A DNA stretch of 64,000 bases. Source: an uncultured Eubacteriales bacterium. Lineage in GTDB: Bacteria; Bacillota; Clostridia; Christensenellales; CAG-314. The position numbers and the translations under genes are program-made. Positions 1-8,256 of this stretch are shown here, one piece after another; position 1 is the stretch's first letter; every line of letters starts with the position of its first letter. The notes under the pieces were generated by a model. It was not told the origin of the DNA, searched no databases, and saw only the letters and a list, made by a program, of their open reading frames with translations. The stretch spans positions 1 through 64,000 of the forward strand of contig UQVY01000008.1 in NCBI GenBank assembly GCA_900544545.1, given 5' to 3'.

Positions 1-71
1 CGCCTTCAGGGACTCGAACCCTGGACCTATTGATTAAGAGTCAACCGCTCTACCAACTGAGCTAAAGGCGC
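1..71 (-). tRNA. tRNA-Lys(CUU), 3' end cut by window edge
   Basis: The reverse strand gives a cloverleaf beginning GCGCCTT with a GCTC...GAGC D stem, an anticodon loop CTCTTAA (anticodon CTT) and a GGTTCGAACC T arm. The last acceptor base pair, the discriminator base and any CCA fall before base 1. It is the last gene visible in a six-tRNA transcript. Confidence 0.9.
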
Positions 72-169
72 ATATTAAATTAAATCCTCCGCAGCGACTT
101 CCGCAGCCTCCGCCACGCGAATCCGCTATCGTTCCCGGTCTGTCCCCGCCCGTCCTGTCTCCAAAAAAA

Positions 170-245
170 TGGTGACCCATCCGCGACTCGAACGCGGGAC
201 ACCGTGATTAAAAGTCACGTGCTCTACCTACTGAGCTAATGGGTC
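170..245 (-). tRNA. tRNA-Lys(UUU)
   Basis: The reverse strand forms a 76-base cloverleaf with acceptor GACCCAT/ATGGGTC, anticodon loop CTTTTAA (anticodon TTT), T arm with GTTCGAG and an encoded CCA. With the CUU isoacceptor next to it, both lysine codons are served from one transcript. Confidence 0.95.
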
Positions 246-252
246 ATATAGG

Positions 253-328
253 TGGCAGGGGTGGCAGGATTCGGACCTACGAATACCAGAGTCAAAGTCT
301 GGTGCCTTAACCGCTTGGCGACACCCCT
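253..328 (-). tRNA. tRNA-Gln(UUG)
   Basis: The reverse strand forms a 76-base cloverleaf with acceptor AGGGGTG/CACCCCT, anticodon stem CCAGA/TCTGG, loop CTTTGAC (anticodon TTG) and encoded CCA. It lies between tRNA-Lys(UUU) and tRNA-His in the same orientation. Confidence 0.95.
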
Positions 329-339
329 TTTATCTACAC

Positions 340-416
340 TGGGGTGGATAATGGGGCTCGAACCCACGACATTCGGATCCACAATCCGACGCTCTGCCAA
401 CTGAGCTATATCCACC
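340..416 (-). tRNA. tRNA-His(GUG)
   Basis: The cloverleaf has anticodon stem TCGGA/TCCGA, loop TTGTGGA (anticodon GTG), GGTTCGAGCC T arm and encoded CCA. The extra G at position -1, paired with C73 and diagnostic for tRNA-His, is encoded at base 416. Confidence 0.95.
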
Positions 417-421
417 ATCAA

Positions 422-498
<77 letters not shown>

Positions 499-545
499 AC
501 GAGCTAAAAGCGGATGCCGACACATAGTCAATGCTTTTTAAAAAG

Positions 546-619
<74 letters not shown>

Positions 620-660
620 ACGCTTTATCCGCGCCGACGAAAACCCCGACGCGCTCAAGT

Positions 661-689
661 ATAATAACACAGTTCGGCAGTTTTGTCAA
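661..689 (-). promoter_or_regulatory. sigma-A promoter of the tRNA operon
   Basis: On the reverse strand a perfect -35 box TTGACA (684-689) is followed after exactly 17 bases by TATTAT (661-666). It lies directly behind the rdgB stop codon and reads into the six tRNA genes. Confidence 0.85.
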
Positions 690-694
690 CGGTT

Positions 695-1318
695 TTATTT
701 AAAATTATTACCGAACATTCCGATAAGATTTTCAGTTGCGGCGGCTCTGTGGCTTACCGAATCCTTTTCGGCGTCGGTCGCCTCTCCGAAGGATTTCCCG
801 AGCTTATCGCAGAAAAACAATCTGTCGTAACCGAATCCGTTTTCGCCCTTTTCTTCGGTGAGAATCCTTCCTTCGACGTGTCCCTCCGCAAAATAAACCT
901 CCCCCGCGGTTATAAGAGCAAGAGCCGAAGTGAATCTCGCCCGTCGGTCGGTCTTATCCTTCATTTCGGCAAGGAGCTTACGCCTGTTGTCCTCGTCGCT
1001 CGCGTCCTTTCCGTCGGAGGAAGCGTATCTCGCGCTCGTAACGCCCGGAAGCCCCGAAAGAGCGTCCACCGAAAGTCCGCTGTCGTCGGCAAGCACCGCG
1101 TATTCCGACAAAACCTTCTCTCCGTATTTACCGACGAGAGCGTCGGCTACGGCTCTGGCTTTGATATAGGCGTTCTTTTTGAAGGTATCGCCCGTTTCCT
1201 CGGCGTCGGAGATTATTCCCGCGTCCGAAAGAGAATAAACCTCCTCGAAATATCCCCCGAGAATCCTTCTGAATTCGGTAAGCTTGTGTTTGTTGTTGGT
1301 TGCGACGACGAGTTTCAT
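695..1318 (-). CDS. rdgB: XTP/dITP diphosphatase (non-canonical purine NTP pyrophosphatase)
   Basis: This is a house-cleaning enzyme that hydrolyses dITP, XTP and ITP to monophosphates, keeping deaminated purines out of DNA and RNA. The 207 residues match the usual family length. Visible motifs, in order, are the N-terminal substrate loop ATNNKHKL (6-13), the metal-binding ADDSGL (77-82), SGLPGVTSARY (88-98), GENGFGYD (158-165) and SHRAA (189-193). An AGGGAGA ribosome site precedes the ATG. The gene ends just before the tRNA promoter. Its own promoter is probably at 1558-1586, giving a leader of more than 200 bases. Confidence 0.95.
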   Translation of the reverse strand: MKLVVATNNKHKLTEFRRILGGYFEEVYSLSDAGIISDAEETGDTFKKNAYIKARAVADALVGKYGEKVLSEYAVLADDSGLSVDALSGLPGVTSARYASSDGKDASDEDNRRKLLAEMKDKTDRRARFTSALALITAGEVYFAEGHVEGRILTEEKGENGFGYDRLFFCDKLGKSFGEATDAEKDSVSHRAAATENLIGMFGNNFK

Positions 1319-1423
1319 TGTATTCTCCCTGACTTAATCGGATTTAACCTTTCGTTAATCGCGGACGGGTATTCTTTCCCTGCGGAACCGAGCCTTATCC
1401 GCTTACGGATTCCTTCGGGTTTT

Positions 1424-1499
1424 CCCTTCGTACTCGGAATTTCTGTTTATCTTCGGAATTCCCTTCGTACCCGAATTTTCCGTTTATCTTCGGATTCTT
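1424..1499. repeat. imperfect tandem repeat in the rdgB leader
   Basis: Two adjacent units of about 37 bases (1424-1460 and 1461-1499) share CCCTTCGTAC and GTTTATCTTCGGA blocks, and a third partial unit begins at about 1500. The stretch 1319-1687 holds this repeat and the two divergent promoters, and otherwise nothing recognisable. Confidence 0.75.
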
Positions 1500-1557
1500 C
1501 CCTTCGTCCGCAGCCGCGTCGGAACGGAATCGCCTTCCGCGGAGTTCGTTTCGTAAG

Positions 1558-1586
1558 ATTATATCATAAGGATTGACTTTTCGCAA
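1558..1586 (-). promoter_or_regulatory. probable rdgB promoter
   Basis: The reverse strand has TTGCGA (1581-1586), a 17-base spacer and TATAAT (1558-1563) with the extended TGn element. It overlaps the divergent esterase promoter, so the two genes may share regulation. Confidence 0.6.
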
Positions 1587-1601
1587 GCGATATGCTACAA
1601 T
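1573..1601 (+). promoter_or_regulatory. probable esterase promoter
   Basis: TTGACT (1573-1578), a 17-base spacer and TACAAT (1596-1601) preceded by the extended TGC element, about 87 bases before the chosen start. Confidence 0.7.
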
Positions 1602-1687
1602 CTTCTGCGGCGGGAAAACCCAACCGCAGACTCGCCTTGACTTTATCTAAAAAATCGGCTCTTTCCGCTTACCAAGGAGAAAACGAA

Positions 1688-2452
1688 ATGCCTCTTTTTA
1701 CTATAAACAGCTATTATTCCGAAGCCCTCAAACGCAACCTCACCGCCAACGTCTTCCTTCCGCTCGAAACGATGACTGCCTCGAATCTTAAAGTCGTTAC
1801 GCTCCTTCACGGATTATGCGGAAACCAGAACGACTGGGTTTACAACACCAACGCGCTTATGGCTGCCGAAAAAGCCGGAATCGCTCTCATTCTCCCGCAG
1901 TCGGACAACGGATTCTTCATAAACTCCTATCTCGGGAACTACGGGGATTCCATAATCGAGCTTCTCGACCGCTGCGTGGGTTGGTTCGGATTTTCCTCCG
2001 AAGCCAAATATCACTCGATCGCGGGACTTTCTATGGGCGGATACGGTGCGCTCCACACGGGCTTCCGATATTACAACAGATTTTCCTCTGTCGGAAGCTT
2101 CAGCGGAATCGTCGATATTATCAAGCATATGAACGACTATCCCCCGACCGAAAACAATAAATGGGTTCACGACGATATGCGAAAACTCTTCGACGAAAAA
2201 ACCTATTACGGCTCGGACCTCGACCTTCTCGCCCTTCTCAAGAAAATCCCCGATTTCAAGCAGCAGAACGTCTATATTTACTGCGGAAACGCCGACCATA
2301 TGTACGAAACCGACCTCGCGCTCTACAAAATCGTGAAAAAACGCTTCCCGACCTCGATTTTCGAGGAAAGCAATCAGAAACACAACTGGGCGGCGTGGAA
2401 TTACGCCTTCGAAAGATTCACGGTCTACCTGAAATCCCTCGAAAAGAAATAG
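1688..2452 (+). CDS. putative esterase, alpha/beta hydrolase of the esterase D / EstA family
   Basis: This is a 254-residue alpha/beta hydrolase of the family that includes S-formylglutathione hydrolase and tributyrin esterases. The nucleophile elbow is GLSMGG (Ser115), the oxyanion-hole HG is at 41-42, and Asp203 (CGNADHMYETD) and His232 (KHNWAAW) complete a likely triad. There is no signal peptide, so it should be cytoplasmic. The reading frame is open 96 bases further upstream, but ATG 1688 has the AAGGAGA site (1674-1680) and starts where family members start. The natural substrate cannot be told from sequence. Confidence 0.85.
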   Translation: MPLFTINSYYSEALKRNLTANVFLPLETMTASNLKVVTLLHGLCGNQNDWVYNTNALMAAEKAGIALILPQSDNGFFINSYLGNYGDSIIELLDRCVGWFGFSSEAKYHSIAGLSMGGYGALHTGFRYYNRFSSVGSFSGIVDIIKHMNDYPPTENNKWVHDDMRKLFDEKTYYGSDLDLLALLKKIPDFKQQNVYIYCGNADHMYETDLALYKIVKKRFPTSIFEESNQKHNWAAWNYAFERFTVYLKSLEKK

Positions 2453-2570
2453 GCTCATAGTCCGATTTCGGCGAAAACGGACGGAAATTTCACGAAAGTC
2501 GCCGGATTCCGCAAAATCCCGTAACCAAAGGATAATCTTGCGTTTAATTACAATAAAAAAGAACGAAATC

Positions 2571-2600
2571 GCCCGAAGTTATACTCTTCGGGCTTTTTTT
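2571..2600 (+). terminator. intrinsic terminator after the esterase gene
   Basis: Perfect 8-bp stem GCCCGAAG/CTTCGGGC with a 7-base loop followed by seven T. Confidence 0.85.
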
Positions 2601-2601
2601 G

Positions 2602-2610
2602 TGGTATAAT
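2602..2610 (+). promoter_or_regulatory. extended -10 promoter
   Basis: TGGTATAAT matches the extended -10 consensus and has no good -35 box. It reads into the small membrane protein gene at 2788. The rest of 2453-2787 shows nothing besides the preceding terminator. Confidence 0.55.
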
Positions 2611-2787
2611 CGGTATAGAGGGGAATTCTCGGGCGGAAATGTTTCACGTTGAACTTTTGCGCATATGCGCAGAAATGCGAAAAAACCCGAAAATTCCCGC
2701 AAAAAGGAAGATTATCCGAAAAATAATCCCTCAAAAAACGACGATTTTCTTCAAAAGAATATAAATTCAACACAAAAGGAGAATAAA

Positions 2788-3102
2788 ATGAACGCATCCG
2801 TACTTATCGCGGCGATAGCCCTGCCTTTCTCCGCACTCTCGGCTTTGTCGGGATATCTGGGCTTCAGAGCCGCCGAAAAACAACGCGCAATCCGTGAAAA
2901 TCGCGATTCCGGCACGATTCGGACAGAAATCAAACATATAATCACCGCAACGGAAAAGATTTCCGACTCGCAGACCGAGATTCTCAAGGCGATGACCTTG
3001 ATTTCCGAGAGAGTCGCGCGGCTCGAAGAGGCCCAGAAGCACACGGGAGAACGGCTCCGCAGCCTCTCGGCGGAAATTCAGCCGCGAATTCGTCCGAAAT
3101 AG
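2788..3102 (+). CDS. small membrane-anchored coiled-coil protein, unknown function
   Basis: The product has 104 residues. Residues 3-25 form one hydrophobic segment. The rest is a charged helix with heptad-like spacing (about 45-95), so the picture is a membrane-anchored coiled coil facing the cytoplasm. Start ATG 2788 has an AAGGAG site 6 bases upstream; the longer upstream frame is Lys/Asn-rich and has no such site. It is a single-gene unit with an extended -10 promoter before it and a hairpin terminator behind. No family was recognised. The shape recalls small phage accessory or divisome proteins, but nothing specific supports that. Confidence 0.65.
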   Translation: MNASVLIAAIALPFSALSALSGYLGFRAAEKQRAIRENRDSGTIRTEIKHIITATEKISDSQTEILKAMTLISERVARLEEAQKHTGERLRSLSAEIQPRIRPK

Positions 3103-3201
3103 TTTCGAAATCGAACCCAAACAAGAAATTACCATATAACCAACATAAATTAACCCGAATTTCAAAACATTACGGAAGGACGAAATCGATTTTAATCGCG
3201 A

Positions 3202-3236
3202 AAAAAGAGAAACGAAAAACGCTTCTCTTTTTTTAT
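3202..3236 (+). terminator. intrinsic terminator
   Basis: AAAGAGAA/TTCTCTTT stem with an 11-base loop and a following T run, directly after the 104-residue membrane protein gene. Confidence 0.7.
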
Positions 3237-3239
3237 TCA

Positions 3240-3281
3240 CGAGATATTCTCTGTTTGTTCGAGAGATATCCTCTGTTTATT
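3240..3281. repeat. short tandem repeat
   Basis: Two adjacent units of 20 and 22 bases share GAGATAT-CTCTGTTT-TT. They lie between the terminator at 3202 and the 3' end of the TSCPD gene. Confidence 0.6.
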
Positions 3282-3302
3282 CGCTTGATTTTCAATTATC
3301 CG

Positions 3303-3554
3303 TCAATTTCCCGCGGTTTCGAGATACCTGCGCAGGGCCTTGGAGAGCTGGTCGGGGCAGGACGTTCCCTTTCCGCCGCAGTCGATGCCCTCGAGCTTCT
3401 CGATAACTTCCGTCACGGGCATTCCGACGACGAGCTTAGAAATCCCCTGAAGATTCCCGTTGCAGCCGCCGAGAAAGCCGATTTTCGTGATAATTCCGTT
3501 TTCGACCTCGAAATCTATCTCCCGCGAGCAGGTCCCTTTCGTTTTGTAAACCAT
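3303..3554 (-). CDS. TSCPD domain protein (TIGR03905-like)
   Basis: This is an 83-residue protein of the short stand-alone TSCPD type, a domain also found at the C terminus of some ribonucleotide reductases. It shows the cysteine pattern expected: GTCSREI near the N terminus, GGCNGN in the middle and CGGKGTSCPDQ near the C terminus. These cysteines may bind metal. The start is the ATG at 3552-3554, with AAGGAGG five bases upstream; a longer frame begins nine codons earlier without a site. The biological role of stand-alone TSCPD proteins is unknown. Confidence 0.8.
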   Translation of the reverse strand: MVYKTKGTCSREIDFEVENGIITKIGFLGGCNGNLQGISKLVVGMPVTEVIEKLEGIDCGGKGTSCPDQLSKALRRYLETAGN

Positions 3555-3639
3555 AATTTCCTCCTTATTATCATAAGTCAAACTCCGAACGAACGCTCAA
3601 TCGTCAGAATTTCTCCGTCATTTAACAGAATGTTCTCCG

Positions 3640-6357
3640 TTATTTAACGAATTTTCCGTAAAGAAGACATCTGAATCCGCCCAAAGCGAAAATCCCCAGA
3701 GCCACTATAATCGGACCGATAACGGCGTTGGTAAGTTCGGACGGATCGTTGAAATCCACCGGCATCAGAAGCGTGTCGAATATCAGAATGACTATCCCGA
3801 GAAGCACGGTTACGACGAGATAAATCCATATCGAAGCCGACGGCTTTTCCGAAACTGCCATCTTCTTGTTCGGACGCACGACCGTAACCACCGAAACCAC
3901 GACGAGAATCGCGCATTCCGCAAGCGCGCAGTATACGAGTCCCGAGGGATCGTAATTTTTGACGCTCGAATCGGCTATCACGAAGGTGAAGAACAATCCG
4001 AGAAGCACCGCCGCCGCCGAAAGCAAGGCCGAAAGCAGATTGAGCTTGTTTCCGTAAAGCACCTTCACGGGCTTATAATTCCTGACCGAGTCGGAACGCT
4101 TCTTTATCTCTATTCCTTCTTCGGCGTATTCCTTTCTGAGCCCGTCGATGTTCTGACCGACGAGGCTGTCGTAATCCCTTCTGAGCGTTTCGTCGTTATG
4201 CTCGCCGACTTCGGGAAGCCTGTCCTCCTGCGGACCTTTTCCTATCTCGTCGCCCAGCATATTGTGCAGAACTCTCTTATACGAGGGAGAATTGGCGTCC
4301 TTTGCGGCTTTATCGGCTTGGATTTCCGCCTGAGTCCTTAAAATCTCCTCCTTGGAGTAAGTCCTCTTTCCTTTGGTTTTCTGAGGAGCCTTGTCTTTTC
4401 CCGAAGAATAATCGGGAGGTCCGCCCAGAACTGCCTCGAGACGGCTTTTCGGCGCGGAATTCACGGGAGCTTCCTTACGCTCGCCGAAATTCCCTCCGCG
4501 ATTCCTCTGCGGATAAAGCCTGTCCGCGGCTTTTACGAAGGAATCCTCCTCCGCGTCCTCGGGTTGGGCCGCCGACTTATATCCCGGGATTCCTCCGAGA
4601 ATATAATCCTTGACTTTCTGCTGCTCGGCTTTTTTCTTTTTGTCCTCGGCGGGACCGAAAGCCTCTTCGAGCGAACGCCTTTCGACCGTCTTGCTTTCAA
4701 ACCGACGGACGTCGTTTCCGTTTTCGTCGATGAAAAGCGTCTGGACAGCGGTATCTCTGTCTATCTGCGGCTTCTCCGACTCCTTAGCCGGCGGGAAAAG
4801 CCCCGTATACTCGGGTTCCGCTTCCTTCCGGACTATCTTGCCCGAAGAATAAAGCAAATCCGCCGCGTCCTTTCGGGACAGCTCCTTTCTTTCTTCTCCG
4901 ACGCGTCTTTCGGGATAAAGCGAAGTTTCGCCGTAATTCCTTTTAGCCGATTTCTTGTTCTTCGGCTCCTCGCGCTTTCTGACGGCGGGCGCGCCCTTTC
5001 CGAATTTAAGGTCGATTCTGCGCTTTTCGTCGTCTGTAAAGTCCGGTACGGACACGTTGTCTATTCTTATCCTTTCGTCGCCCGTAGGCTGAGCGGGCTT
5101 CGCGGCGGGCTTTTCAGGCTCCTTCTTCTCCGCGGAACGAGAAAAGCTCTTTTCGTCTGGCCGGTCGCCCATTCCGAAGGCGTCGCGCGAAAATACCGGA
5201 CGGGAAGGCTTGGGTTCCTCCGCAGCGCTCCGATTTCTTTGCGCATCGTTTGCTTTTCCGAAAGAATCGGCTCTCCTCTGATTATCGTAATTATTTGAAT
5301 TAAACCTTCCGCTATCGGGATTTCTTCTCGGATTATCGTTATTATTCGAACCGAATCTTCCCGAAGAATTACCGCTGCCCGAATCGAATCTTCCCGAAGA
5401 ACTGCTCTTGAAGCCGAAAACTCCGTCCGTTATCTGGTCGGAACGGCTTTCCATCTCCTCGGCGACCTTCGAGCCGTAAGTACCTTCGACTATCGCTCCG
5501 TAATTATCGCCGTTGCCCTTTCTTTCGTGACGATTATCGTCCTCCGATTCCCGACGGACGTCGCCGCCCGAAACGAAATCCTTCCTTTGCGCGGCAGAGC
5601 CGACAGAACCGAGTCCGTAATCCCGATTATCCGCGGATTCCTGACGGAAATCGTTTTTCCGGTCGTCGGAACGGGTTTTCTCGGAATCCTGACGGGATAC
5701 GCTCCTGTCGAAAACCTTCGTCGAGGAATACCCCCCGCGAATATCTCTTCTTTCGCCCGAAACGCGACTACCCGAATCCGAACCCACGACGTTTTCCTTA
5801 TCCGAAGAATCGTCGCCGTAAGCCTCTCCGCTTACGTTGCCCGCCTTCGTATGCGGATCGAAAACGTGTCCCCGCGGCTCCTGACCGCTCTTGTTTTCTC
5901 CGGACGAACCTATGATATTATCGTCGGAATCCGTCCTCATCTGCGAAGGCATAGCCGCCATAGCCTCGCGTTTCCTCTGCATCAACGCTTCGTAAACCGT
6001 AAGCGGAGCCTTTCCTCCGCCCGAATTACCCGCGTTATCGTTGACCGAACCCCCTGAATCCGAATCTTTCCGCCCCAAGTCGCGCTTGTTTTCTTCCGAC
6101 AAACCTATTATGTTATCGTCGGAATCCGTGCGCATCTGCGAAGGCATAGCCGCCATAGCCGCGCGTTTTTTAGCGAGAAGCTCGCTCACCGCGTCGCCGC
6201 CGCCACGGGCAGCACGGGAATCCGAATTGCCGCCGGAAGTTTTCCCCGCGGATACTATTCCCCATATATCCGTTCCGCCGCTCTTTTCAGAGCCTTGCGG
6301 ATCGCTCCGATTTCGATTCGGGAGATCTTCGTTATTCCTGTCCGTCCAATCCGGCAT
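3640..6357 (-). CDS. very long disordered protein with C-terminal membrane domain, unknown
   Basis: The product has 905 residues. About the first 760 are Asp/Ser/Arg/Gly/Asn-rich and look disordered. They contain two near-identical copies of a 23-residue block (63-85 and 128-150, core AAMAAMPSQMRTDSDDNIIG) and GRF/NNxDNxRR repeats near 320-360. The last about 135 residues carry four hydrophobic segments (LLSALLSAAAVLLGLFFTF, then three more), so a long cytoplasmic tail is tethered to the membrane. An AAAGGAG site precedes ATG 6357, and a consensus sigma-A promoter sits about 60 bases upstream, suggesting strong expression. No family recognised; scaffold or envelope-organising roles are guesses. 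Confidence 0.75.
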   Translation of the reverse strand: MPDWTDRNNEDLPNRNRSDPQGSEKSGGTDIWGIVSAGKTSGGNSDSRAARGGGDAVSELLAKKRAAMAAMPSQMRTDSDDNIIGLSEENKRDLGRKDSDSGGSVNDNAGNSGGGKAPLTVYEALMQRKREAMAAMPSQMRTDSDDNIIGSSGENKSGQEPRGHVFDPHTKAGNVSGEAYGDDSSDKENVVGSDSGSRVSGERRDIRGGYSSTKVFDRSVSRQDSEKTRSDDRKNDFRQESADNRDYGLGSVGSAAQRKDFVSGGDVRRESEDDNRHERKGNGDNYGAIVEGTYGSKVAEEMESRSDQITDGVFGFKSSSSGRFDSGSGNSSGRFGSNNNDNPRRNPDSGRFNSNNYDNQRRADSFGKANDAQRNRSAAEEPKPSRPVFSRDAFGMGDRPDEKSFSRSAEKKEPEKPAAKPAQPTGDERIRIDNVSVPDFTDDEKRRIDLKFGKGAPAVRKREEPKNKKSAKRNYGETSLYPERRVGEERKELSRKDAADLLYSSGKIVRKEAEPEYTGLFPPAKESEKPQIDRDTAVQTLFIDENGNDVRRFESKTVERRSLEEAFGPAEDKKKKAEQQKVKDYILGGIPGYKSAAQPEDAEEDSFVKAADRLYPQRNRGGNFGERKEAPVNSAPKSRLEAVLGGPPDYSSGKDKAPQKTKGKRTYSKEEILRTQAEIQADKAAKDANSPSYKRVLHNMLGDEIGKGPQEDRLPEVGEHNDETLRRDYDSLVGQNIDGLRKEYAEEGIEIKKRSDSVRNYKPVKVLYGNKLNLLSALLSAAAVLLGLFFTFVIADSSVKNYDPSGLVYCALAECAILVVVSVVTVVRPNKKMAVSEKPSASIWIYLVVTVLLGIVILIFDTLLMPVDFNDPSELTNAVIGPIIVALGIFALGGFRCLLYGKFVK

Positions 6358-6416
6358 CTGAATGAATCTCCTTTATTTTTTATATTGACAGGACTTCCCC
6401 CGTCCCTTTCCGAGTA

Positions 6417-6445
6417 ATTATAAATCATTTCCTCCTTTCTGTCAA
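6417..6445 (-). promoter_or_regulatory. perfect consensus sigma-A promoter
   Basis: On the reverse strand TTGACA (6440-6445), 17 bases and TATAAT (6417-6422) match the consensus at all 12 positions. It reads into the 905-residue disordered membrane protein. An AAGGAGG in the spacer is part of the promoter, not a used ribosome site. The remainder of 6446-6743 shows nothing recognisable. Confidence 0.85.
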
Positions 6446-6743
6446 GACGGGGACTCCCCATTTCCACGTTTTCTTGCTTTAAAACGGAAAGCCCCGAAAA
6501 TTCTCCCTCCGAAAAACTCCGTCCGTCGGGACTTAAAAACCGAAAACTCCCGTAATCGTCCGCTGAAAAAGCCGCCTCGACTCCCCGAAAATCTCCGTTC
6601 TTCGTTATTGAAAAGCGTGTTTTCCGCTATTAAAAAGCTCCTTTTTCGCCCGCCGAAGAAAAACGAAATCCGCAAATCGTTTTTAATTTATAAAAGATTT
6701 CGGTTTGTATTTGAATTATGACATAGTGTCGTCGTAATTCGTG

Positions 6744-6752
6744 TGCTATAAT
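6744..6752 (+). promoter_or_regulatory. extended -10 promoter
   Basis: TGCTATAAT matches the extended -10 consensus, about 40 bases before the start of the sigma-like gene. No good -35 box is seen. Confidence 0.55.
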
Positions 6753-6793
6753 TAGATTATAGAACATTTGTTTAGAACAAAGGAGCTGTTTTT

Positions 6794-7327
6794 ATGATAA
6801 TCGATACGGGGAACTACAGAATCGACCTGAATTCGTTGGTTTCGACCGTAATTACGGACACCTATCGCGGGATTTATTCCCGACTCGACCGTACCTGCGG
6901 CTGCGACGCGGCAGTCTGGGCGATAAGCTACGCGGTGAATTACGACTCCCTCTGCGGAAAACTCGACCTCGGAATGAGATATTTCGCCGAAAGCTCCCAC
7001 GGATTCTTCGGCGGAGAAAAAAGCGTCGCCAAGGTCGTTTCGGATATTCTCGAGGCTTCGGAAATCAAGAAACGCATAAGAGAAATACGCTCGGCGGTAA
7101 AATGCGCGATGCGTTCTCTTCCCGCCGCCGAAAGAAAAATGCTCTTTTATCTTATAAAGGGAAAGAGCGTGAACAAAATCGGTTCTCTCTTCGGAAAAAG
7201 CCGACGCGTCACGCTCGAAACCCTTGATAAAGCCCTTTTGAAATTAGGAAAATACTTGTCCGTTATCGGCGTCGACGACGGATTTATCGCCGACTCTAAT
7301 CACCTCCTTTCCGGGAAAACCCTCTGA
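6794..7327 (+). CDS. sigma region 4-like helix-turn-helix protein
   Basis: The product has 177 residues. Residues about 108-155 (LPAAERKMLFYLIKGKSVNKIG...RRVTLETLDKALLKL) resemble region 4 of sigma-70 family factors, the helix-turn-helix that reads the -35 box. The first 100 residues do not show a clear region 2, so it may be an atypical sigma factor or a regulator that borrowed the fold. The start has an AAGGAG site. It lies 1.5 kb upstream of the phage-type cassette on the same strand, with a lipoprotein gene on the other strand between them. Control of that cassette is possible but only inferred from position. Confidence 0.6.
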   Translation: MIIDTGNYRIDLNSLVSTVITDTYRGIYSRLDRTCGCDAAVWAISYAVNYDSLCGKLDLGMRYFAESSHGFFGGEKSVAKVVSDILEASEIKKRIREIRSAVKCAMRSLPAAERKMLFYLIKGKSVNKIGSLFGKSRRVTLETLDKALLKLGKYLSVIGVDDGFIADSNHLLSGKTL

Positions 7328-7447
7328 CTCGGACGAATAATTCAACTCCCCGTTTTCGTCCGTCCTATTCCGCGAAGTCCGCGCACTTACGATTCCGTGA
7401 AGCCCTCAGGACCGTAAGCCGCGGTAAATCCGCAGAAAATCGGTTGC

Positions 7448-7529
7448 AGGAAAATGCCTTGTTAGTTACAAAAAAAACGATGAGCGATTGGTTTTGGGAA
7501 AATGCTTTATTTGTTACAAAACGATGCCT
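7448..7529. repeat. imperfect direct repeat
   Basis: Two blocks about 49 bases apart (7448-7484 and 7497-7529) share GGAAAATGC-TT-TT-GTTACAAAA and ACGATG. They lie between the sigma-like gene and the 3' end of the SH3 lipoprotein gene; nothing else is seen in 7328-7551. Confidence 0.65.
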
Positions 7530-7551
7530 TGAGTATTTGTCGCTGCGGGAG

Positions 7552-8169
7552 TTACGGGCGATTCGGATTCGGGAAAGACGCCCGCCGAAGAAAAGACGCG
7601 TCGATATCTATATTGACTTCGCTCCGCTTTACGTAACCGAAAGCCCCTCCCGAGCTTACGAAAATCCATTCCTCCCCGAGATTCCCGTAAACCCGAAGAC
7701 TCTCGCCCTTATCGAGAAGAGTCCTTATTCCGCCCGACTCGGAAGGCTTGCGCCGCAGAAGAGTTTTCCCGCTTATTACCGAGCAGTAAACCGTCGGGTA
7801 ACGGGGACGGAGAGAATTCCCGAAAACCTCGGAAACGTCGTCCTTTAAAACGAAGCCCGAAATCGGCTCCTCTCCTTCGGTCGTAACCTTGTAATACCGC
7901 CCGCAATCCTCCGAAATCCTCAGTACGCTCCCCTCCGGAACGGTCAGAATCCTGAAAGCCGTCCCGTAATTCGTTTCCGAAAGAAGAAAAACTCCGTCGG
8001 ATTTTACGGACACGAGGTCGGCTTTCTCCGCCGCGGAAATCCCGCGTTCTCCCTCGGAAAAAAACGGAAGAATTCCTTCCTCCCGCTCCGCGCAGCCCGC
8101 AAAAGGAAACGGAAGAAGCATAATCAACAATAAAAACGCTACCGATAACCCGAATAAATTCCTGTTCAT
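7552..8169 (-). CDS. lipoprotein with two SH3-like domains
   Basis: The product has 205 residues. It has an N-terminal signal with lipobox FAGC (Cys26), so the mature protein should be tethered to the outer face of the membrane. Two beta-rich segments, about 55-115 and 128-190, each resemble bacterial SH3 (SH3b) domains, with the typical VxLRxxPS-like turn in the second (LLRRKPSESGG). Such domains commonly bind cell-wall peptides. ATG 8167-8169 is chosen because GGAGG lies five bases before it; an in-frame GTG two codons upstream overlaps that site. It is transcribed against the flanking genes. Confidence 0.7.
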   Translation of the reverse strand: MNRNLFGLSVAFLLLIMLLPFPFAGCAEREEGILPFFSEGERGISAAEKADLVSVKSDGVFLLSETNYGTAFRILTVPEGSVLRISEDCGRYYKVTTEGEEPISGFVLKDDVSEVFGNSLRPRYPTVYCSVISGKTLLRRKPSESGGIRTLLDKGESLRVYGNLGEEWIFVSSGGAFGYVKRSEVNIDIDASFLRRASFPNPNRP

Positions 8170-8256
8170 ATCCACCTCCGACGTCCTCGTCTTACGGCTA
8201 TTATAAGGGCAAAACGGGCGCGAATCGCATCGATAAAAAACAAAAAAGGACTTATT

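Noticed and set aside
6255..6467. Overlapping small gene before the 905-residue protein
   Set aside because: Its apparent ribosome site is the spacer of a perfect promoter and lies too close to the ATG, so the mRNA would begin downstream of it.
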